Assembly: GCA_016219185.1 (NCBI GenBank)
Contig: JACRBZ010000026.1
Coordinates: 31,564-95,563, forward strand
Reading direction: 5' to 3'
DNA length: 64,000 bases
Origin: Deltaproteobacteria bacterium
GTDB lineage: Bacteria > Desulfobacterota > Desulfobacteria > Desulfobacterales > Desulfatirhabdiaceae
A program made the translations under genes and the position numbers. The notes below the pieces were generated by a model. It was not told the origin of the DNA and searched no databases. It saw only the letters and a program-made list of their open reading frames with translations. Shown piece after piece: positions 16,351-28,680 of this stretch. Position 1 is the first letter of the stretch, and every line of letters begins with the position of its first letter.

Positions 16351-17370
16351 ATGAAATTACAAAAGTTTTGGGTATGGGCAGCCGTCGTTGTCATGTTTTT
16401 TGGGACAGGCATCGCAGCAGCCGGCACACTGGATGATGTTAAAGCCAAAGGCTTCGTTCAGGTTGGCGTCAATGGCCAGTTGGCCGGGTTCGGCATTCCC
16501 GATGAAAAAGGAGAATGGAAAGGACTGGATGTGGATACCGGACGGGCAATTGCCGCGGCAGTATTCGGAGATGCCAAAAAAATCAAGTTTATCCCGCTGA
16601 CCGCTGTTCAGCGCTTTACGGCGCTTCAATCCGGTGAAGTGGATGTTCTGTGCCGCAACGCCACCATGACGCTGACCCGCGACACATCTCTGGGACTTGA
16701 TTTTGCCCAGGTCAATTATTATGACGGACAGGGCTTTCTGGTTCCGAAAAAAATGAACATCAAAAGTGCGAAACAACTGGACGGCGCAACGGTTTGCGTT
16801 CTTCCCGGAACCACCACCGAACAGAATGTCGCGGATTATTTTCGCTCCAAAAACATGAAAATGAAACCCGTTGTCATTGAAAACAATGCCGAGCTGAACA
16901 AAGCATTTTTTGCCGGTCGTTGCGACTGCCTGACATCGGATGCTTCACAATTGGCCGGCGCCAGGTCGGTTGCGCCAAATCCGACGGATTATATCATTTT
17001 ACCTGAAATCATTTCCAAAGAACCCCTGGCACCCGCGGTTCGCCATGGCGACAACCAGTGGAAAGACATCGTCAATTACGCCGTTCTGGCCATGATTGAA
17101 GCTGAGGAAGAGGGTATTGCCTCAACAAATGTGGATGAAATGCTTAAAAGCACCAATCCTACTGTTCAGCGGTTTTTGGGAGTTGTTCCGGGAAACGGGA
17201 AAGCCCTGGGGCTGGACGAAAAATTTGCCTATAATATCGTCAAACAGGTTGGCAATTACGGTGAAGTGTTTGAACGCAATGTCGGCGTAAAAACGCCATT
17301 GGCTCTGGAACGTGGTCTGAACGCACTGTGGACTAACGGCGGATTGATGTATTCACCACCGTTCAAATAG
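16351..17370 (+). CDS. aapJ: General L-amino-acid ABC transporter, periplasmic binding protein (AapJ/BztA-like)
   Basis: 339-aa solute-binding protein. It has a Sec signal peptide (MKLQKFWVWAAVVVMFFGTG, cleavage probably after IAAA) and the SBP_bac_3 body: VGVNGQLAGFGIPDEKG, AALQ-type loop FTALQSGEVDVLCRNATMTL and the C-terminal signature of AapJ. The ATG at 16351 is fixed by AAAGGAGG upstream; a longer open frame begins at 16174. It is the first gene of the aapJQMP-like operon, and a stem-loop at 17392-17428 separates it from the permeases. Confidence 0.92.
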   Translation: MKLQKFWVWAAVVVMFFGTGIAAAGTLDDVKAKGFVQVGVNGQLAGFGIPDEKGEWKGLDVDTGRAIAAAVFGDAKKIKFIPLTAVQRFTALQSGEVDVLCRNATMTLTRDTSLGLDFAQVNYYDGQGFLVPKKMNIKSAKQLDGATVCVLPGTTTEQNVADYFRSKNMKMKPVVIENNAELNKAFFAGRCDCLTSDASQLAGARSVAPNPTDYIILPEIISKEPLAPAVRHGDNQWKDIVNYAVLAMIEAEEEGIASTNVDEMLKSTNPTVQRFLGVVPGNGKALGLDEKFAYNIVKQVGNYGEVFERNVGVKTPLALERGLNALWTNGGLMYSPPFK

Positions 17371-17391
17371 GCGACCCTATTTACCGTCATC

Positions 17392-17428
17392 TGCTTGTGC
17401 AGGGTGCGACAACATCCCCGCACAAGCA
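17392..17428 (+). terminator. Stem-loop after the binding-protein gene
   Basis: TGCTTGTGC and GCACAAGCA pair over 9 bp around a 19-nt loop, with no T-run after it. It probably protects the upstream mRNA or limits read-through so that the binding protein is made in excess over the permeases. Confidence 0.55.
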
Positions 17429-17556
17429 AAATCAGAAATATTGCCCGGATTTTTTCCGTGAAAACCCACCTGGAAGCGCAGGCTGCTCATTGCGGAACGC
17501 CTGCAATTCCAGATACTTTCATTGACTGACCACTTTATAAACACCTGGACAATTCC

Positions 17557-18735
17557 TTGCCATCAACGAAAGAATTTGAAAATTCCATTCCCTTCTGGCA
17601 TGACCCCGCCAAGAGAGCCATTGTGTACCAATTGGCCACCCTTGCCGTGGTCAGCCTCATCGGCTATTATCTTTTTTCCAATACCGTGACAAACCTTCAC
17701 CGGCAGTCCATTGCAACCGGCTTTCATTTTCTGGAAAAAGAAGCTTCGTTTGAGATTGGAGAGTCGCTGATCCGCTATTCAGCGGCCAGCAACTATGCCA
17801 GGGCACTGCTCGTTGGCATCCTGAATACCATTAAGGTTGCATTTGTGGGAATTGTCCTGACGATCCTGTTGGGAACATTCGTGGGCATTTCCAGACTCTC
17901 CTCGAACTGGCTGGTTTCGCGACTGGCCGCTGCTTACATTGAATTTTTTCAGGATATCCCCATACTGCTTCAACTGATCTTCTGGTATGCTGTTTTTTAC
18001 GATTCGCTTCCCGCTCCCAGAAATGCGCTGGAACCGCTTCCCGGAATGTTTCTCTGTAACAGGGGACTGGCCTTCGGCATTCCCGAGCCCCACCCGGCAT
18101 ATGGCTATATCGCCATTGCCTTTCTGATTGGATGCACGGGTGTATATTTTCTTCGCAAATGGGCCAGGAAAAGGCAGGACCGGACCGGTCTGGCTTTTCC
18201 GGTGTTCAGTACGGGATCCGCTGTTTTACTGGGATTTCCCCTGATCACCTGGCTTGTTTTCGGAGCACCGACCGCCATGGACATGCCCCGGCTTACCGGT
18301 TTTAATTTTACCGGTGGAATCAATGTCAGCCCGGAATTCACCGCGCTTCTTCTGGGACTGGTACTTTATACCGCTGCCTTTGTTGCGGAAATCGTCCGGG
18401 CCGGAATTCAGGCAGTCAGCAAGGGTCAGACCGAGGCAGCCATGTCCCTGGGATTAAAACCCTGGCAAACCCTGAATCTTGTCATTCTTCCCCAGTCGCT
18501 TCGCATCATCGTTCCACCTTTGACCAGCCAGATGCTCAATCTTACCAAAAACAGCTCCCTGGCCGTTGCCATTGGATTTCCGGATTTTGTTTCGGTTGCC
18601 AATACCACCATTAATCAAACCGGACAGGCCATTGAGGGCGTTGCGCTGATCATGGTGGTCTACCTCATTTTCAGTCTTGTCACTTCGGCGTTCATGAACT
18701 GGTATAACAAAAAAATCGCACTGATCGAACGATGA
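17557..18735 (+). CDS. aapQ: General L-amino-acid ABC transporter permease 1 (AapQ/BztB-like)
   Basis: 392-aa inner-membrane permease of the HisM/GlnP type. One N-terminal TM (about residues 22-44) and a periplasmic stretch come before the BPD_transp_1 core; the EAA loop reads EAAMSLGLKPWQTLNLVILP, followed by PPLTSQMLNLTKNSSLAVAI. The frame has no ATG or GTG near its N-terminus after the stop at 17527, so TTG at 17557 (or CTG at 17545) must be the start, which matches the usual N-terminus of the family. It forms a heterodimer with the next gene product. Confidence 0.9.
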   Translation: MPSTKEFENSIPFWHDPAKRAIVYQLATLAVVSLIGYYLFSNTVTNLHRQSIATGFHFLEKEASFEIGESLIRYSAASNYARALLVGILNTIKVAFVGIVLTILLGTFVGISRLSSNWLVSRLAAAYIEFFQDIPILLQLIFWYAVFYDSLPAPRNALEPLPGMFLCNRGLAFGIPEPHPAYGYIAIAFLIGCTGVYFLRKWARKRQDRTGLAFPVFSTGSAVLLGFPLITWLVFGAPTAMDMPRLTGFNFTGGINVSPEFTALLLGLVLYTAAFVAEIVRAGIQAVSKGQTEAAMSLGLKPWQTLNLVILPQSLRIIVPPLTSQMLNLTKNSSLAVAIGFPDFVSVANTTINQTGQAIEGVALIMVVYLIFSLVTSAFMNWYNKKIALIER

Positions 18736-18764
18736 TTTTTTCACTTAAATAAAGATTTCATACC

Positions 18765-19865
18765 ATGCGGCATTCATCCCTATCTTCGAATATTCCGACA
18801 GACGACATCAAGCCTCCTTTAACCAGCATCGGGGTTATCGGATGGATTAAATCGAATCTGTTTAACGGTATGTTTAATTCGGTGCTGACCCTTCTCACGC
18901 TTTTTTTTCTATGGAAAATTCTTCCGCCGCTGATCCGGTGGATATTTGTGGACAGCTTGTGGATATCCAATTCCACGGAATGCCGATCCGTGAACGGCGC
19001 TTGCTGGTCCATCGTTTCGGCAAATTACCGCTTTATCCTGTTCGGGTTTTTCCCTCATGACATGCAGTGGCGACCCCTTTTCGCCATGATTCTGCTGGTC
19101 AGCCTGCTGCTGATCAGCCGGAATCGCAAATTCTGGAAACCGTGGCTTTTCTATGCCTGGACCGCGGGTCTTCTTTGCATGGCCGTCCTGATGAAGGGAG
19201 GGGTGCTGGGACTTGCTCCGGTTGAAAGCACGCAGTGGGGAGGGCTTCCCCTGACCTTTCTTCTGGCGGTTTTCGGGCTGACCGCTGCCTATCCGCTGGG
19301 GATTTTGCTGGCACTCGGCAGAAGATCCACAATGCCGGCCATAAAAGCACTCAGCATTATTTATATCGAAATGATCCGGGGCGTTCCCCTGGTCAGCCTG
19401 CTCTTTATGTCAGCAGTCATTTTTCCGCTGTTTTTACCCGAAGGCATCACCATCAATAAGATTCTACGGGCTCAGGTCGCCATTATCATGTTTACGGCCG
19501 CCTACATCGCCGAAGTGGTTCGCGGCGGTCTTCAGGGAATCACCAAAGGCCAGTATGAGGCTGCGGAATCCCTGGGACTGAATTATGTCCAGACCATGCG
19601 CCTGATCATTCTTCCGCAGGCCCTGAAAATCGTTATTCCACCGTCCGTCAGCATTTTGATTTCCGCTTTCAAGGATACGTCGCTTGTGGTCATCATCGGC
19701 CTGTATGATATTCTTAAAACGACTCAAACGACATTGGCCAATCCGAGCTGGATGGGATTTTCCACGGAAGCTTTTTTTTTCCTGGCCTGCATTTATTTTA
19801 TATGCTGTTACACCATGTCCAATTACAGCAGAAAGCTGGAAAAAGAACTGGGAACATCGTTATGA
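18765..19865 (+). CDS. aapM: General L-amino-acid ABC transporter permease 2 (AapM/BztC-like)
   Basis: 366-aa partner permease. A long N-terminal region with extra TM segments precedes the core with EAAESLGLNYVQTMRLIILP (EAA loop) and PPSVSILISAFKDTSLVVII. It starts 29 bp after aapQ. Together with the ATPase downstream it should form the membrane complex that imports polar or general L-amino acids. Confidence 0.9.
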   Translation: MRHSSLSSNIPTDDIKPPLTSIGVIGWIKSNLFNGMFNSVLTLLTLFFLWKILPPLIRWIFVDSLWISNSTECRSVNGACWSIVSANYRFILFGFFPHDMQWRPLFAMILLVSLLLISRNRKFWKPWLFYAWTAGLLCMAVLMKGGVLGLAPVESTQWGGLPLTFLLAVFGLTAAYPLGILLALGRRSTMPAIKALSIIYIEMIRGVPLVSLLFMSAVIFPLFLPEGITINKILRAQVAIIMFTAAYIAEVVRGGLQGITKGQYEAAESLGLNYVQTMRLIILPQALKIVIPPSVSILISAFKDTSLVVIIGLYDILKTTQTTLANPSWMGFSTEAFFFLACIYFICCYTMSNYSRKLEKELGTSL

Positions 19866-19996
19866 AAACTGTCATTGACCCAAAGGCGGCAATAGACAAA
19901 ATAATATGAATTTTCAGCCAATCCAGATTTTTTCTTACATACTTTGCCGGCAGTCGGCAGACCCAGGATTTTCTTTTGTTAATTTACGGAGCATCC

Positions 19997-20770
19997 ATGA
20001 ATACAACCCCCGCAACCGCTATGAATCGTCCTGAATCCAGAGAAGTCATAGAAATTATTGATATGCACAAATGGTATGGCGACTTTCATGTCCTGCGCGG
20101 CATCAATCTGACCATTCGAAAGGGAGAGCGTATCGTCATCTGCGGTCCGTCGGGTTCAGGCAAATCCACGCTGATTCGCTGCATCAACCGGCTTGAAGAA
20201 CATCAGCGGGGTAAAATCATTGTTGATGGCACTGAACTGACCAACGATATTAAACACATCGAGAAGATACGGGCTGAAGTGGGCATGGTATTTCAACATT
20301 TCAACTTGTTTCCCCACCTGACCATTCTGGAAAACTTGACCCTGGGACCCATATGGGTGCGCAAAATTCCCAGAATTGAGGCAGAAAAAACAGCCATGTA
20401 TTATCTTGAAAAAGTCCATATCGCGGAACAAGCCAGAAAATTTCCGGGACAGCTTTCCGGAGGTCAGCAGCAGCGCGTGGCAATTGCCAGAAGTCTCTGC
20501 ATGAAGCCCAATATCATGTTGTTTGATGAACCCACCTCTGCCCTGGACCCCGAAATGGTCAAGGAAGTTCTGGATGTGATGATCAGTCTGGCCAAAGAAG
20601 GAATGACCATGATCGTGGTGTCCCATGAAATGGGTTTTGCAAAAAGTGTCGCGCACCGGGTACTCTTTATGGATTTTGGTCAGATCGTGGAATCCAACAC
20701 TCCGGAAGCGTTTTTTGAAAATCCTCAAAATGACCGGACCAAACTGTTTCTCAGTCAGATTCTGCATTAA
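19997..20770 (+). CDS. aapP: Polar amino-acid ABC transporter ATP-binding protein (AapP/GlnQ-like)
   Basis: 257-aa ABC ATPase. Walker [11 protein letters not shown]-loop [11 protein letters not shown], signature LSGGQQQR, Walker [11 protein letters not shown] and the switch His in SHEMG are all intact. The ATG at 19997 has GGAG 5 bp upstream; a TTG at 19976 would lengthen it by seven residues. It lies 131 bp after aapM, a slightly larger gap than in most such operons. Confidence 0.95.
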   Translation: MNTTPATAMNRPESREVIEIIDMHKWYGDFHVLRGINLTIRKGERIVICGPSGSGKSTLIRCINRLEEHQRGKIIVDGTELTNDIKHIEKIRAEVGMVFQHFNLFPHLTILENLTLGPIWVRKIPRIEAEKTAMYYLEKVHIAEQARKFPGQLSGGQQQRVAIARSLCMKPNIMLFDEPTSALDPEMVKEVLDVMISLAKEGMTMIVVSHEMGFAKSVAHRVLFMDFGQIVESNTPEAFFENPQNDRTKLFLSQILH

Positions 20771-20853
20771 CCTCTGTCCGTTCGGTACAGACCCATGAGC
20801 ATTTGGGTAAGAAGGCTGTGCTCCGCCTCCTGCTAAAAACATAAGGGATTTCA

Positions 20854-21858
20854 ATGGCAATAAATTGGTTTAAGAAAAATAAGGATACCGAAGGTTCTCT
20901 TTCACCGGAAATGGATAACACGGCTCCTTCACTGCCAACTACCGAGTTACCCTCCCGCGGTATGTTTCAGAGACTTAAGGACGGCCTTTCGAGAACCCGT
21001 CAGGTTCTGACCACGGACATTGACAAACTGTTTACCGGAAAGCGCCGGATAGATGATGAACTGCTGGAAGAACTGGAAGAGATTCTGATTACCGCGGATA
21101 TCGGAGTCAAAACCGCAACCGATTTGATTCAGCGCATATCCGCAAAGTTTTCATCGGAGAAACTGGATTCAGACGGATTTAAAAAAGCCCTAAAGCAGGA
21201 AATCCTGGAATTATTGAATGTCACGGTCGCTGTTCCGGATACGGTCTCCAGGCCACTGGTCATCATGGTTGTTGGAGTCAACGGTGTTGGGAAAACCACC
21301 ACCATCGGAAAACTGGCTGCCCGGTTTGCCCGTGACGGGAAAAAAGTATTGATTGCAGCCGCGGACACGTTCAGGGCAGCGGCCGTTGAACAATTAACCA
21401 TTTGGGCGGAGCGGTCCGGCGCTGAAATTGTCAGACATAAATCCGACGCAGACCCTGCGGCTGTCGCCTTTGATGGTGTCGAAGCTGCAATGGCTCGAAA
21501 TATGGACGTGGTTATCGTTGATACGGCCGGAAGACTGCATACACGGATCAACCTGATGGAGGAACTTAAAAAAATCAGAAGATCCGTTTCCAAAAAGATC
21601 CCGGATGCTCCGCATGAAACGCTTCTGATCCTGGATGCAACAACCGGACAGAATGCCATTTCGCAAGCGCGCTTGTTTCATGAATCCATTGGGGTGACTG
21701 CCCTGGCACTTACCAAGCTGGACGGAACCGCAAAAGGAGGAATCGTGGTCAGCATCTGTCATGATCTGAAACTGCCATTGAAATATATCGGGATTGGGGA
21801 AAACATCGAGGATCTTCAGTCGTTTAATTCCGAAGATTTTGTGGATGCTTTATTTTAA
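20854..21858 (+). CDS. ftsY: Signal recognition particle receptor FtsY
   Basis: 334-aa SRP receptor GTPase that docks ribosome-Ffh complexes at the membrane. A short N-terminal A region (about 50 residues) precedes the NG domain: G1 GVNGVGKTT, the AAADTFRAAAVEQL insertion box, G3 DTAGR, G4 TKLDG and closing GIGENIEDLQSFNSEDF. It sits 83 bp after the amino-acid transporter on the same strand and ahead of the HU gene. Confidence 0.97.
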   Translation: MAINWFKKNKDTEGSLSPEMDNTAPSLPTTELPSRGMFQRLKDGLSRTRQVLTTDIDKLFTGKRRIDDELLEELEEILITADIGVKTATDLIQRISAKFSSEKLDSDGFKKALKQEILELLNVTVAVPDTVSRPLVIMVVGVNGVGKTTTIGKLAARFARDGKKVLIAAADTFRAAAVEQLTIWAERSGAEIVRHKSDADPAAVAFDGVEAAMARNMDVVIVDTAGRLHTRINLMEELKKIRRSVSKKIPDAPHETLLILDATTGQNAISQARLFHESIGVTALALTKLDGTAKGGIVVSICHDLKLPLKYIGIGENIEDLQSFNSEDFVDALF

Positions 21859-21947
21859 GGGGATAGGCTGGATCCGGAAATTTTCATCGGAATGCCGTTT
21901 TTTTGACCTTAGGAAGTCATTAACTGTTGACAAGCAATGATTTTCTG

Positions 21948-21976
21948 TTGACATCACCCGCAGTGTTTTGTAAACA
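21948..21976 (+). promoter_or_regulatory. Probable sigma-70 promoter for the HU gene
   Basis: TTGACA at 21948 and TAAACA at 21971 are separated by 17 bp, about 57 bp before the HU start. A second TTGACA lies at 21927. Confidence 0.45.
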
Positions 21977-22032
21977 TTACAAATAATCTGGTTCGTGAAC
22001 TACAAACAATCTAAAATGGGGGGCAAGAAGCA

Positions 22033-22308
22033 ATGACAAAATCAGATTTGGTTGACAAGATGGCTCAGGACGCGGGAATTACCAAGGCAGCCGCTGGCGC
22101 AGCGCTCAATTCTTTTATGGACGGGATCGGCAAGGCGCTTAAGGACAAAAAAGATGGTAAGGTAACGCTGGTAGGTTTTGGAACATTTTTGAAAACCACA
22201 CGCAAAGCCCGCAAAGGTCGCAATCCCCGAACCGGTGAAGCCATTAAAATCAAAAAGAGCAACGTGGTTAAATTCCGCCCCGGAAAAAAACTTAAGGACG
22301 GAATATAA
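22033..22308 (+). CDS. hup: HU-family DNA-binding protein
   Basis: 91-aa nucleoid-associated protein with the full HU fold: N-terminal MTKSDLVDKMAQDAGITKAA, then VTLVGFGTF, and the DNA-minor-groove arm with RKARKGRNPRTGEAIKI and C-terminal FRPGKKLKDGI. The arm has the RNPRTG signature. It has its own promoter and a terminator (22337-22390) shared with the convergent acylphosphatase gene. Confidence 0.96.
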   Translation: MTKSDLVDKMAQDAGITKAAAGAALNSFMDGIGKALKDKKDGKVTLVGFGTFLKTTRKARKGRNPRTGEAIKIKKSNVVKFRPGKKLKDGI

Positions 22309-22336
22309 AAATCACCCTGTTCTTTGCTGAAATCAA

Positions 22337-22390
22337 TCACCGCAGGAACCGGCGCATCCCCTGTAAATTCAAACCTGCGGTGAATTTCTT
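22337..22390. terminator. Bidirectional terminator between hup and acyP
   Basis: TCACCGCAGG (22337) and CCTGCGGTGA (22374) form a 10-bp stem with a 27-nt loop, followed on the plus strand by AATTTC and a T7 run. It is placed between two convergent genes. Confidence 0.6.
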
Positions 22391-22393
22391 TTT

Positions 22394-22675
22394 TTAGAAG
22401 ACGATATCAAACCGATCGAAATCGCCTATGTAGGGTTCCCACTGAACATCCACATGCTGAACCCTTGAAAATTGGGAGCCCTGCCAGCACCATTCCAGCA
22501 TGCCCGTTACGGAAGGCTCATCCCCTTCAAACAATGCTTCTACAGACCCGTTCGATCGGTTTCTGACCCATCCCAGTACATTTCTTTTCAGGGCGGCACG
22601 CTGGGTTTCCGCCCTGAAATATACCCCCTGAACCTTTCCGGTGATCACCGCTCTTGCTCTGACCTGTTTTGGCAT
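22394..22675 (-). CDS. acyP: Acylphosphatase
   Basis: 93-aa acylphosphatase that hydrolyses carboxyl-phosphate bonds such as acetyl phosphate. The catalytic Arg is in GKVQGVYFRAETQ and the catalytic Asn in GWVRNRSNG. The ATG at 22675 follows AAGGA by 6 bp; the open frame extends to 22750 without support. It lies downstream of and close to ligA, but on the opposite side of a small gap, so cotranscription is possible. Confidence 0.93.
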   Translation of the reverse strand: MPKQVRARAVITGKVQGVYFRAETQRAALKRNVLGWVRNRSNGSVEALFEGDEPSVTGMLEWCWQGSQFSRVQHVDVQWEPYIGDFDRFDIVF

Positions 22676-22766
22676 CACGCATCCTTTTTTGCTGAGAATC
22701 TGATACGCCAGAGGCGTTTTTGGCCTGAGCGAATGAAAGAAAACCATCAATCGCCCGAAGCGGATT

Positions 22767-25556
<2,790 letters not shown>

Positions 25557-25564
<8 letters not shown>

Positions 25565-26378
25565 CGATTTCCTCTCCGAGATAAGCCTTTATCACCACGG
25601 GATTATTCCGGATTTCCTCGGGGGTTCCCTGTGCGATCTTCTTTCCGTAATCCATGACAAAAATTCGGTCCGATAGGCTCATGACGAGTTTCATGTCATG
25701 TTCAATCAACAGAATGGAAACCCCTTCCTCATCCCGAATCCGCGTGATCAAATCGTCCAGCTCAAGCGTTTCCTGGGGATTCATTCCCGCCGCCGGCTCA
25801 TCCAGGAGAATCAAGAAAGGTTCGGTGGCCAGAGCCCTGGCGATTTCAAGGCGCCGCTGCGCGCCATACGGAAGATTCTTGGCCTGATCATTGACAAACC
25901 TGGCAAGTCCGATTTTTTCCAGAACACGGTAGCTGTCATCCACGACAGATTGTTCTTCCCTGACCATTGCCCGGTTGCGGAATATGGCTCCAGCGACCCC
26001 GGAACGGGTCCGGCAGTGCCTGCCGATCATCACATTTTCCAGAACCGTCATGTTCGGAAACAAACGGATGTTCTGAAACGTGCGAGCCATGCCTTTTTCC
26101 GTTACCTGATTGGGCTTTAATCCGTTGATCCGTTCGCGTTTTATTGCGCCGTCGGCCTTGGTGGAAGAAATGATGATATCCCCTTCGGTTGGCGAATAAA
26201 TGCCGGTAATGCAATTAAAAAAAGTGGTCTTGCCTGCCCCGTTGGGACCGATCAGGGCAACGATTTCACCCCTTCGAATATCAACATTCAGATGATCCAG
26301 GGCACGAAGTCCGCCAAAATCCATTGTCAGGTTGTTTACTTCAAGTATGGTTTCCATTGTTAGGGGCGTCCGCATCAT
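25557..26378 (-). CDS. livG: Branched-chain amino-acid ABC transporter ATPase LivG
   Basis: 273-aa ATPase subunit with Walker A GPNGAGKTT, the LivG-type signature PYGAQRRLEIARAL, Walker B LILLDEPAAGMNP and H-switch LIEHDM. The ATG at 26378 overlaps the livM stop (ATGA), which favours this start by translational coupling; an internal ATG at 26357 would give the more usual family N-terminus METILEVNNL. Confidence 0.95.
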
Positions 26379-27589
26379 GGATGTTTATCGGGTTGAAACT
26401 TGTAACTTCGGCGAACATTGGCGACGATTCCCTGGGGCCGAAAAACCATCATAAGAACCATAATGGCCCCGAAGATCAGCATTCTGAAGTCGGAAAACGC
26501 CCTGAGATATTCTGGAAGAAGGATCAGTACCAGGGCTGCAATGGCAACGCCGACAATGGAACCCATTCCCCCCAGAACGACAATGGCCAGTATCATTGCC
26601 GATTCCAGAAAGGTGAAACTGGCTGGATTGATAAACGTTGTTTTGGCGGCAAAAATGACTCCAACCATTCCGGCCCAGGTGGCGCCGAGGGCAAATGCCG
26701 TCAGTTTGGTGCGGGTTTTATCGATTCCCATGGCCTGGCAGGCCACCTCATCTTCTCTAAGGGCGATCCATGCACGTCCAATTCGGGAATTCTGCAACCG
26801 ATTGACCACAAAAATGGTAAACAGGACCATGCCGATCATCACAAAATATAAATAGATGATGGAATTTGAAAGAGACAACTGAATACCGAACAGGGAAGGT
26901 CTGGAAATTTGGGCGATGCCGCTGGGACCGAATGAAAATTCGTTCCAGTTCTCAAGTATCAGGCGAATGATTTCACCAAACCCTAAAGTGACGATTGCCA
27001 GGTAATCCCCTCTCAAGCGCAATACCGGAAAACCCAGAAGAATTCCAAAAAAAGCCCCCATGAACGCACCCATCGGCAGAACAATCCAGAACCCCAGCCC
27101 GAAATGGTGATTCAGCAGGCCATAGGTGTATGCACCGACCGCATAAAAGGCGACATAACCCAGATCCAGAAGGCCGGCAAGCCCGACAACGATATTGAGC
27201 CCCAGGCCCAGCACGATGTACATGAGCGCCGTGATCATGATATTGGTCTGGTAGGTATTCATCACAAAAGGAAAGATCACCACGAAACCGATACCGGCAA
27301 CAATTGCCGGCATGGCGTATCTGCGATCCGACAGGATCCGCTGGAAAAACGATGGCGCGTCCATGCTGCCGGACTCGCTATTCTTTTTTCCGATTTCTTT
27401 TCGCCGGATTAGATACCGCCAGACAAAAGAAAGCAGAAAACTTCCGATGCCGATAAAAACCATGTTTTCCCACCGCCACGACACCAGCTTTTCCGTGGTA
27501 TTGACCCGAATAACCATAATCGGAAAGGTCAGAAACATGAACCAAAGAGACACCAGAAACGATTTTTTTATTTCAGATAAAGTTGGCAT
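26375..27589 (-). CDS. livM: Branched-chain amino-acid ABC transporter permease LivM
   Basis: 404-aa permease. About 95 N-terminal residues with two TM segments (a DUF3382-like extension: LWFMFLTFPIMVIRV, FIGIGSFLLSFVWRYL) precede the usual core (LGLNIVVGLAGLLDLGYVAF, GLGFGEIIRLILENW, GMGSIVGVAIAALVLILLPE). It pairs with LivH. Confidence 0.94.
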   Translation of the reverse strand: MPTLSEIKKSFLVSLWFMFLTFPIMVIRVNTTEKLVSWRWENMVFIGIGSFLLSFVWRYLIRRKEIGKKNSESGSMDAPSFFQRILSDRRYAMPAIVAGIGFVVIFPFVMNTYQTNIMITALMYIVLGLGLNIVVGLAGLLDLGYVAFYAVGAYTYGLLNHHFGLGFWIVLPMGAFMGAFFGILLGFPVLRLRGDYLAIVTLGFGEIIRLILENWNEFSFGPSGIAQISRPSLFGIQLSLSNSIIYLYFVMIGMVLFTIFVVNRLQNSRIGRAWIALREDEVACQAMGIDKTRTKLTAFALGATWAGMVGVIFAAKTTFINPASFTFLESAMILAIVVLGGMGSIVGVAIAALVLILLPEYLRAFSDFRMLIFGAIMVLMMVFRPQGIVANVRRSYKFQPDKHP

Positions 27590-27656
27590 AATTTTATGAT
27601 AAATTGAGCGATTCAGGGATGGAAGCAGAAATTAAAATTCACCCATTTCGTAGATC

Positions 27657-28559
27657 CTAAACTTTTTGTGTGGTTGACCTTCCCAGGAGCCCCGCGGGCC
27701 TGAAAATCAGAATTAAAACCAGAAGCGCAAACGCAAAAACATCTTCATAGTCGCTGGACACATAGCCGGTTGCAAAGCTTTCGGTCAGGCCCAGGATCAG
27801 ACTGCCCAGCACCGCGCCGGGAATGCTTCCGACCCCTCCCAGAACCGCCGCGGTAAATGCCTTGATTCCCGCAATAAAGCCGATGAAAAAATTAATCTGT
27901 CCAATGTGGGATGCAATCAACACGCCGCCAACCGCCGCCAGGGAAGATCCGATGACAAACGTCATGGAAATCACTTGATTGACATTAACGCCGACCAGCA
28001 TTGCCATGCTGCGATCCTGGGCAGTTGCCCGCATGGCTTTTCCGATTTTGGTGTATTTGATCAGCAGCGTCAGCAGCACCATGATAACCGTGGTTGAAAG
28101 CAGGATGACAAGTTGTGTGGAACGCAGGATGTGGGAATAGGGTTCCCAGAATTCAAAATCAGGAATCAGGCTGGGAAACGGCAGAAAATCAGATGTTTGG
28201 GCAAGAAGAACATAGTTTTGAAGGAAAATGGACATCCCGATGGCGCTGATCAGGGGAGAGAGACGCGGGGCATGGCGAAGGGGTTTATAGGCGATTTTTT
28301 CAACCGTATACCCGTAAGCTGCGCTGTACACCGCTGCCGCAATCGAAGCCAGAACCAGAATCGCAAATTGATTCAATCCCATCACCGTCAGCACACTGGC
28401 CACAATAAGCGCCGTGAAAGCGCCGATCATGTAAATTTCACCGTGGGCAAAATTGATGAGTTCGATGATCCCATAAACCATGGTATAGCCGAGGGCGATC
28501 AGCGCATAAATGCTGCCACGCGTCAGACCACCCAGAAAAAGCTCAAAGAAATATTCCAT
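27657..28559 (-). CDS. livH: Branched-chain amino-acid ABC transporter permease LivH
   Basis: 300-aa inner-membrane permease with about eight TM helices. Family motifs include GSIYALIALGYTMVYGIIEL, INFAHGEIYMIGAF near the N-terminus, and AAVLGGVGSIPGAVLGSLIL before the end. It is separated from livK by an intrinsic terminator-like hairpin (28620-28658). Confidence 0.95.
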   Translation of the reverse strand: MEYFFELFLGGLTRGSIYALIALGYTMVYGIIELINFAHGEIYMIGAFTALIVASVLTVMGLNQFAILVLASIAAAVYSAAYGYTVEKIAYKPLRHAPRLSPLISAIGMSIFLQNYVLLAQTSDFLPFPSLIPDFEFWEPYSHILRSTQLVILLSTTVIMVLLTLLIKYTKIGKAMRATAQDRSMAMLVGVNVNQVISMTFVIGSSLAAVGGVLIASHIGQINFFIGFIAGIKAFTAAVLGGVGSIPGAVLGSLILGLTESFATGYVSSDYEDVFAFALLVLILIFRPAGLLGRSTTQKV

Positions 28560-28619
28560 TGATATTCAGCCTGCTCCCTGTCCAACCGGCACCGAAAGCC
28601 ATTCACCCGGAACATGGGT

Positions 28620-28658
28620 AAAAAACAGGGGGCAGGTATCGGCCAAACCTGTCCCCTG
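28620..28658 (-). terminator. Intrinsic terminator/attenuator between livK and livH
   Basis: On the minus strand CAGGGGACAGGT pairs with ACCTGCCCCCTG (one bulge or mismatch) and a T6 run follows immediately. It should end a share of transcripts after livK, giving more binding protein than permease. Confidence 0.75.
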
Positions 28659-28680
28659 AAATATTCAACAATTCGAATCG

